Source of the DNA: an uncultured bacterium
Lineage (GTDB): Bacteria > Actinomycetota > Actinomycetes > S36-B12
Reading direction: 5' to 3'
DNA length: 36,975 bases
Assembly: GCA_903934925.1 (NCBI GenBank)
Contig: CAIZPS010000127.1
Span: 1-36,975, forward strand
Made by a program: the position numbers and the translations under genes. Shown piece after piece: positions 34,859 to 36,975 of this stretch. Under the pieces are notes generated by a model. That model saw nothing but the letters and a program-made list of their open reading frames with translations. It was not told the origin of the DNA and ran no database searches. Numbering within the stretch: position 1 is the stretch's first letter; every line of letters begins with the position of its first letter.

Positions 34859-35359
34859 ATGTCCACATCCACCCGCAGGGCCGCTCTCGCCCTCGCCGCT
34901 GCCGCTACCACGCTGGTGACTCTCACGGCGTGCGGCGGAGCCGCCGAGACGATCACCGAGCAGGTGGTCGAGGAGGCCACGGGCGGTGATGTCGCCATCG
35001 ACGACGAAGGCATCACCATGACCGACGATCAGGGCAACCAGATGGCCATGGGCGAGGGAGTCGCCGTCCCCGACAACTGGCCATCGAACGTCCCCCTCTT
35101 CGACGGCACCCTCGTCATGGTCTCCTCCAACGCGGACGGCACGGCCACGGCGTCGTGGACGACCGAGGGTGACCCCACAGCGGTCGCAGACGCCTACGGC
35201 GCCCAGCTCGAGAGCGCCGGTTACTCCAAGCAGTCCGACGCCAACCTCGACGGCACCATCGTCCGGGAGTACACGTCGGCCGATCTGGTCATCAGCCTGC
35301 TGGCCGGAGAGGCCGATGGCGTCACCGGCCTGACGATGACCGCGATGCCGGCCAACTAG
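34859..35359 (+). CDS. Small lipoprotein of unknown function
   Basis: I do not recognise a family. The product is 166 residues. The signal MSTSTRRAALALAAAATTL ends in a lipobox with the cysteine of TLTACGG, so it is probably a lipid-anchored exported protein. An acidic linker (EQVVEEATGGDVAIDDEG) leads to a compact domain with VPDNWPSNVPLFDGTLV, SWTTEGDPTAVADAYGAQLES and a last strand GLTMTAMPAN. The domain looks like a small alpha/beta fold without cysteines. I chose the ATG at 34859 because GGAAGGA is correctly spaced; an earlier in-frame ATG lies inside the tRNA. It is convergent with nusB, 25 bases away. Confidence 0.85.
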   Translation: MSTSTRRAALALAAAATTLVTLTACGGAAETITEQVVEEATGGDVAIDDEGITMTDDQGNQMAMGEGVAVPDNWPSNVPLFDGTLVMVSSNADGTATASWTTEGDPTAVADAYGAQLESAGYSKQSDANLDGTIVREYTSADLVISLLAGEADGVTGLTMTAMPAN

Positions 35360-35384
35360 CAGCAGCGCGTGCCGGGGCTGAGCC

Positions 35385-35834
35385 TTACGAGGCAGCCGGG
35401 TCCACCGCGGGATCGAGAACCAGTCGAGGCTTGAGTTCCAGCAGGCGAGCGAGCAGGCCGTTCACGAAGGACGGCGACTCGTCAGTCGACAGTTCAGTGG
35501 CCAAGGTGACGGCCTCAGAGATGGCGACAGCCTCAGGTGCATCCGTGCCCCACAGCACTTCAAAGGCACCGAGCCGCAGGATCGACCGGTCGACGGCCGG
35601 CATGCGGTCGACCGACCAACCCATCGAGTAGCTGCTCAGGAGTTCGTCGATCTGCTCCAGATGAGCGGCCACTCCCTCGACGAGGACGTCGACGTACGGG
35701 TTCATCGCCGCATGGCCGTCCTGCTGTCGCCGCTCCTGCGTCTGGAGCAGGACGTCGAGCGGGGCCACGCCACGGGCATCGGCTTCGAAGAGCACGTCGA
35801 GGGCGCGCTTGCGGGCCTTGCTGCGGGCGGACAT
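35385..35834 (-). CDS. nusB: Transcription antitermination factor NusB
   Basis: All-helical RNA-binding factor that works with NusE in antitermination of rRNA operons. The product is 149 residues. Seen: N-terminal SARSKARKRALDVLFEADARG, the mid-section MPAVDRSILRLGAFEVLW and VAISEAVTLATELSTDESPSFVNGLL, which match the family closely. The ATG lies 15 bases after efp with no strong ribosome site. It is the last gene of pepQ-efp-nusB, a conserved actinobacterial order. Confidence 0.97.
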   Translation of the reverse strand: MSARSKARKRALDVLFEADARGVAPLDVLLQTQERRQQDGHAAMNPYVDVLVEGVAAHLEQIDELLSSYSMGWSVDRMPAVDRSILRLGAFEVLWGTDAPEAVAISEAVTLATELSTDESPSFVNGLLARLLELKPRLVLDPAVDPAAS

Positions 35835-35849
35835 GGTCGGTGGCCGACG

Positions 35850-36413
35850 TCAGTCGTTGATGCGGCCGAGGTACGACCCGTCGCGGGTGTCGACCTTGAC
35901 CTTGGTGTCCGACTCGATGAACAGCGGGACCTGGATCTCGGCACCTGTCTCGAGGGTCGCTGGCTTGGTTCCCGCGGAGGAGCGATCACCCTGCAGGCCG
36001 GGCTCGGTGTAGGTGATCATCAGCTCGACGGAGGCCGGGAGCTCGCAGATGATCGGGCTGCCGTTGTGCACGGAGATGTTGGCGATCTGATTCTCCAGCA
36101 GGAACTTCGCAGAGTCACCGACGACGGAGTCCGGCACGGCGAACTGCTCGTAGGACGTGGTGTCCATGAAGACCCAGTCATCACCGTCGCGGTAGAGGTA
36201 CTGCATGTCGCGGCGGTCGACCGTCTCGGTCTCGACCTTGGTGCCCGCGTTGAAGGTCTTGTCGACCACCTTTCCCGAGAGCACGTTCTTCAGCTTGGTG
36301 CGGACGAAGGCGCCGCCCTTGCCCGGCTTCACATGCTGGAACTCGACGACGGTCCACAGCTGGCCGTCGAGGTTGAGGACGAGTCCGTTCTTGAGGTCGT
36401 TCGTGGTGGCCAC
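35850..36413 (-). CDS. efp: Elongation factor P
   Basis: Relieves ribosome stalling at proline runs. The product is 187 residues with the three beta domains of the family. Seen: N-terminal [18 protein letters not shown], the P-site loop VKPGKGGAF whose lysine is near residue 32, [10 protein letters not shown], and the C-terminal [18 protein letters not shown] and YLGRIND. The GTG start has GGGAG eight bases upstream; the longer open frame upstream overlaps pepQ and is not credible. No lysine-modifying gene (epmA, ymfI) is in the window. It is flanked by pepQ and nusB. Confidence 0.97.
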   Translation of the reverse strand: MATTNDLKNGLVLNLDGQLWTVVEFQHVKPGKGGAFVRTKLKNVLSGKVVDKTFNAGTKVETETVDRRDMQYLYRDGDDWVFMDTTSYEQFAVPDSVVGDSAKFLLENQIANISVHNGSPIICELPASVELMITYTEPGLQGDRSSAGTKPATLETGAEIQVPLFIESDTKVKVDTRDGSYLGRIND

Positions 36414-36432
36414 GTGCCCTGCTCCCAGGTGA

Positions 36433-36975
36433 TCAGGCGCCCACGACACGCAGTTCCGGCGAGCCCGACGTGAGCAAGCGCGGCCCAGCGTCATGGACGA
36501 CGAGGGTGTCTTCGATGCGGACACCGCCCTTCCCCGGCAGATAGGCCCCGGGCTCGACGGTGAACGCCATGTCGGCCTGAATGCTACCCGTGGAGCGGGC
36601 GCTGATCCCCGGCGCCTCATGGATCACCAGTCCCACCCCGTGCCCGAGCCCGTGGGTGAAGCGACCTTCCAGGCCGGCGGCGCGCAACGGGACTCGAGCA
36701 GCCGCATCGATCTCGCACGCCGGCGTCCCTGGACGACACACCGCAATCGCGGCGCTCTGCGCCTCCCGCACCGCCTCATGCAGGTCCACCTGCCATGACT
36801 GAGGGGAGCGCCCCACCACGAAGGTGCGGGTCATGTCCGCGTGGTACCCGGCTACACGGGCACCGGCATCGATCACGAGGAGGTCTCCCTCAGTCAGCGT
36901 GACCGGACCCGGCTGATGGTGCGGGATTGCCGAATGCGCACCGGCCCCGACGATGGTCTCGAAGGCGCGGTCCTC
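36433..36975 (-). CDS. pepQ: M24-family Xaa-Pro peptidase, N-terminus cut off by window edge
   Basis: Metallo-aminopeptidase or proline dipeptidase of the pita-bread fold. The last 180 residues are visible and the frame is open to the window edge. Metal ligands are seen in [19 protein letters not shown] (two aspartates), [12 protein letters not shown] (histidine) and [11 protein letters not shown] plus VRIEDTLVV (glutamates). The visible start [20 protein letters not shown] is also typical. The symbol follows its place before efp-nusB; aminopeptidase P cannot be excluded from this part. A GTG at 36876 is internal, not the start. Confidence 0.9.
   Translation of the reverse strand, partial: EDRAFETIVGAGAHSAIPHHQPGPVTLTEGDLLVIDAGARVAGYHADMTRTFVVGRSPQSWQVDLHEAVREAQSAAIAVCRPGTPACEIDAAARVPLRAAGLEGRFTHGLGHGVGLVIHEAPGISARSTGSIQADMAFTVEPGAYLPGKGGVRIEDTLVVHDAGPRLLTSGSPELRVVGA

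Overview
The window is a gene-dense, high-GC stretch of core chromosome from an actinomycete. The evidence is WhiA, RbpA, OpcA, an ANTAR response regulator of the PdtaR type, and conserved neighbourhoods (rapZ-yvcK-whiA, uvrA beside a metallo-beta-lactamase gene, polA-rpsA-coaE-uvrB, pepQ-efp-nusB). I cannot name a genus. There is no phage, insertion sequence, CRISPR or rRNA, and no stretch of 300 bases without a gene.

Layout. Bases 1-4143 (+) hold the pentose-phosphate entry operon tal (5' end cut off), zwf, opcA, pgl. Bases 4248-17355 (-) form a long co-directional block. In transcription order it is uvrA, a Rieske lipoprotein, uvrC, rapZ, yvcK, whiA, a glycosyltransferase, then gap-pgk-tpiA-secG-rbpA. 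Two + genes follow (MBL-fold hydrolase, GNAT). Next come - strand genes, listed by position: terC, uvrB, a secreted protein of unknown function, coaE, rpsA, polA. A + strand thioesterase starts back-to-back with polA. A branched-chain amino-acid ABC importer follows: livH-livM-livG-livF on + and a convergent binding protein on -. An ANTAR regulator, a leucine tRNA, a small lipoprotein and nusB-efp-pepQ (pepQ cut off) close the window.

Function. The left third is central carbon metabolism: NADPH supply through Zwf/OpcA/Pgl/Tal and lower glycolysis through Gap/Pgk/TpiA. The middle holds all three subunits of nucleotide excision repair plus PolA. The right third is amino-acid uptake and translation support.

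Most noteworthy observations: (1) the branched-chain amino-acid binding lipoprotein reads as a circular permutation of the usual fold order; (2) a 32-bp tandem repeat between zwf and opcA carries a ribosome site plus an overlapping GTGA start/stop in every copy, making a relay of 11-codon mini-ORFs; (3) a second 28-bp tandem repeat carries copies of the rbpA stop codon; (4) six genes share an exact TANNNT-N6-start-codon layout that predicts leaderless mRNAs, and the polA and thioesterase -10 boxes overlap; (5) the leucine tRNA has a short variable loop; (6) LivH has a signal peptide and an external beta domain fused to its N-terminus; (7) an 11-codon upstream ORF ends on the rpsA start codon.
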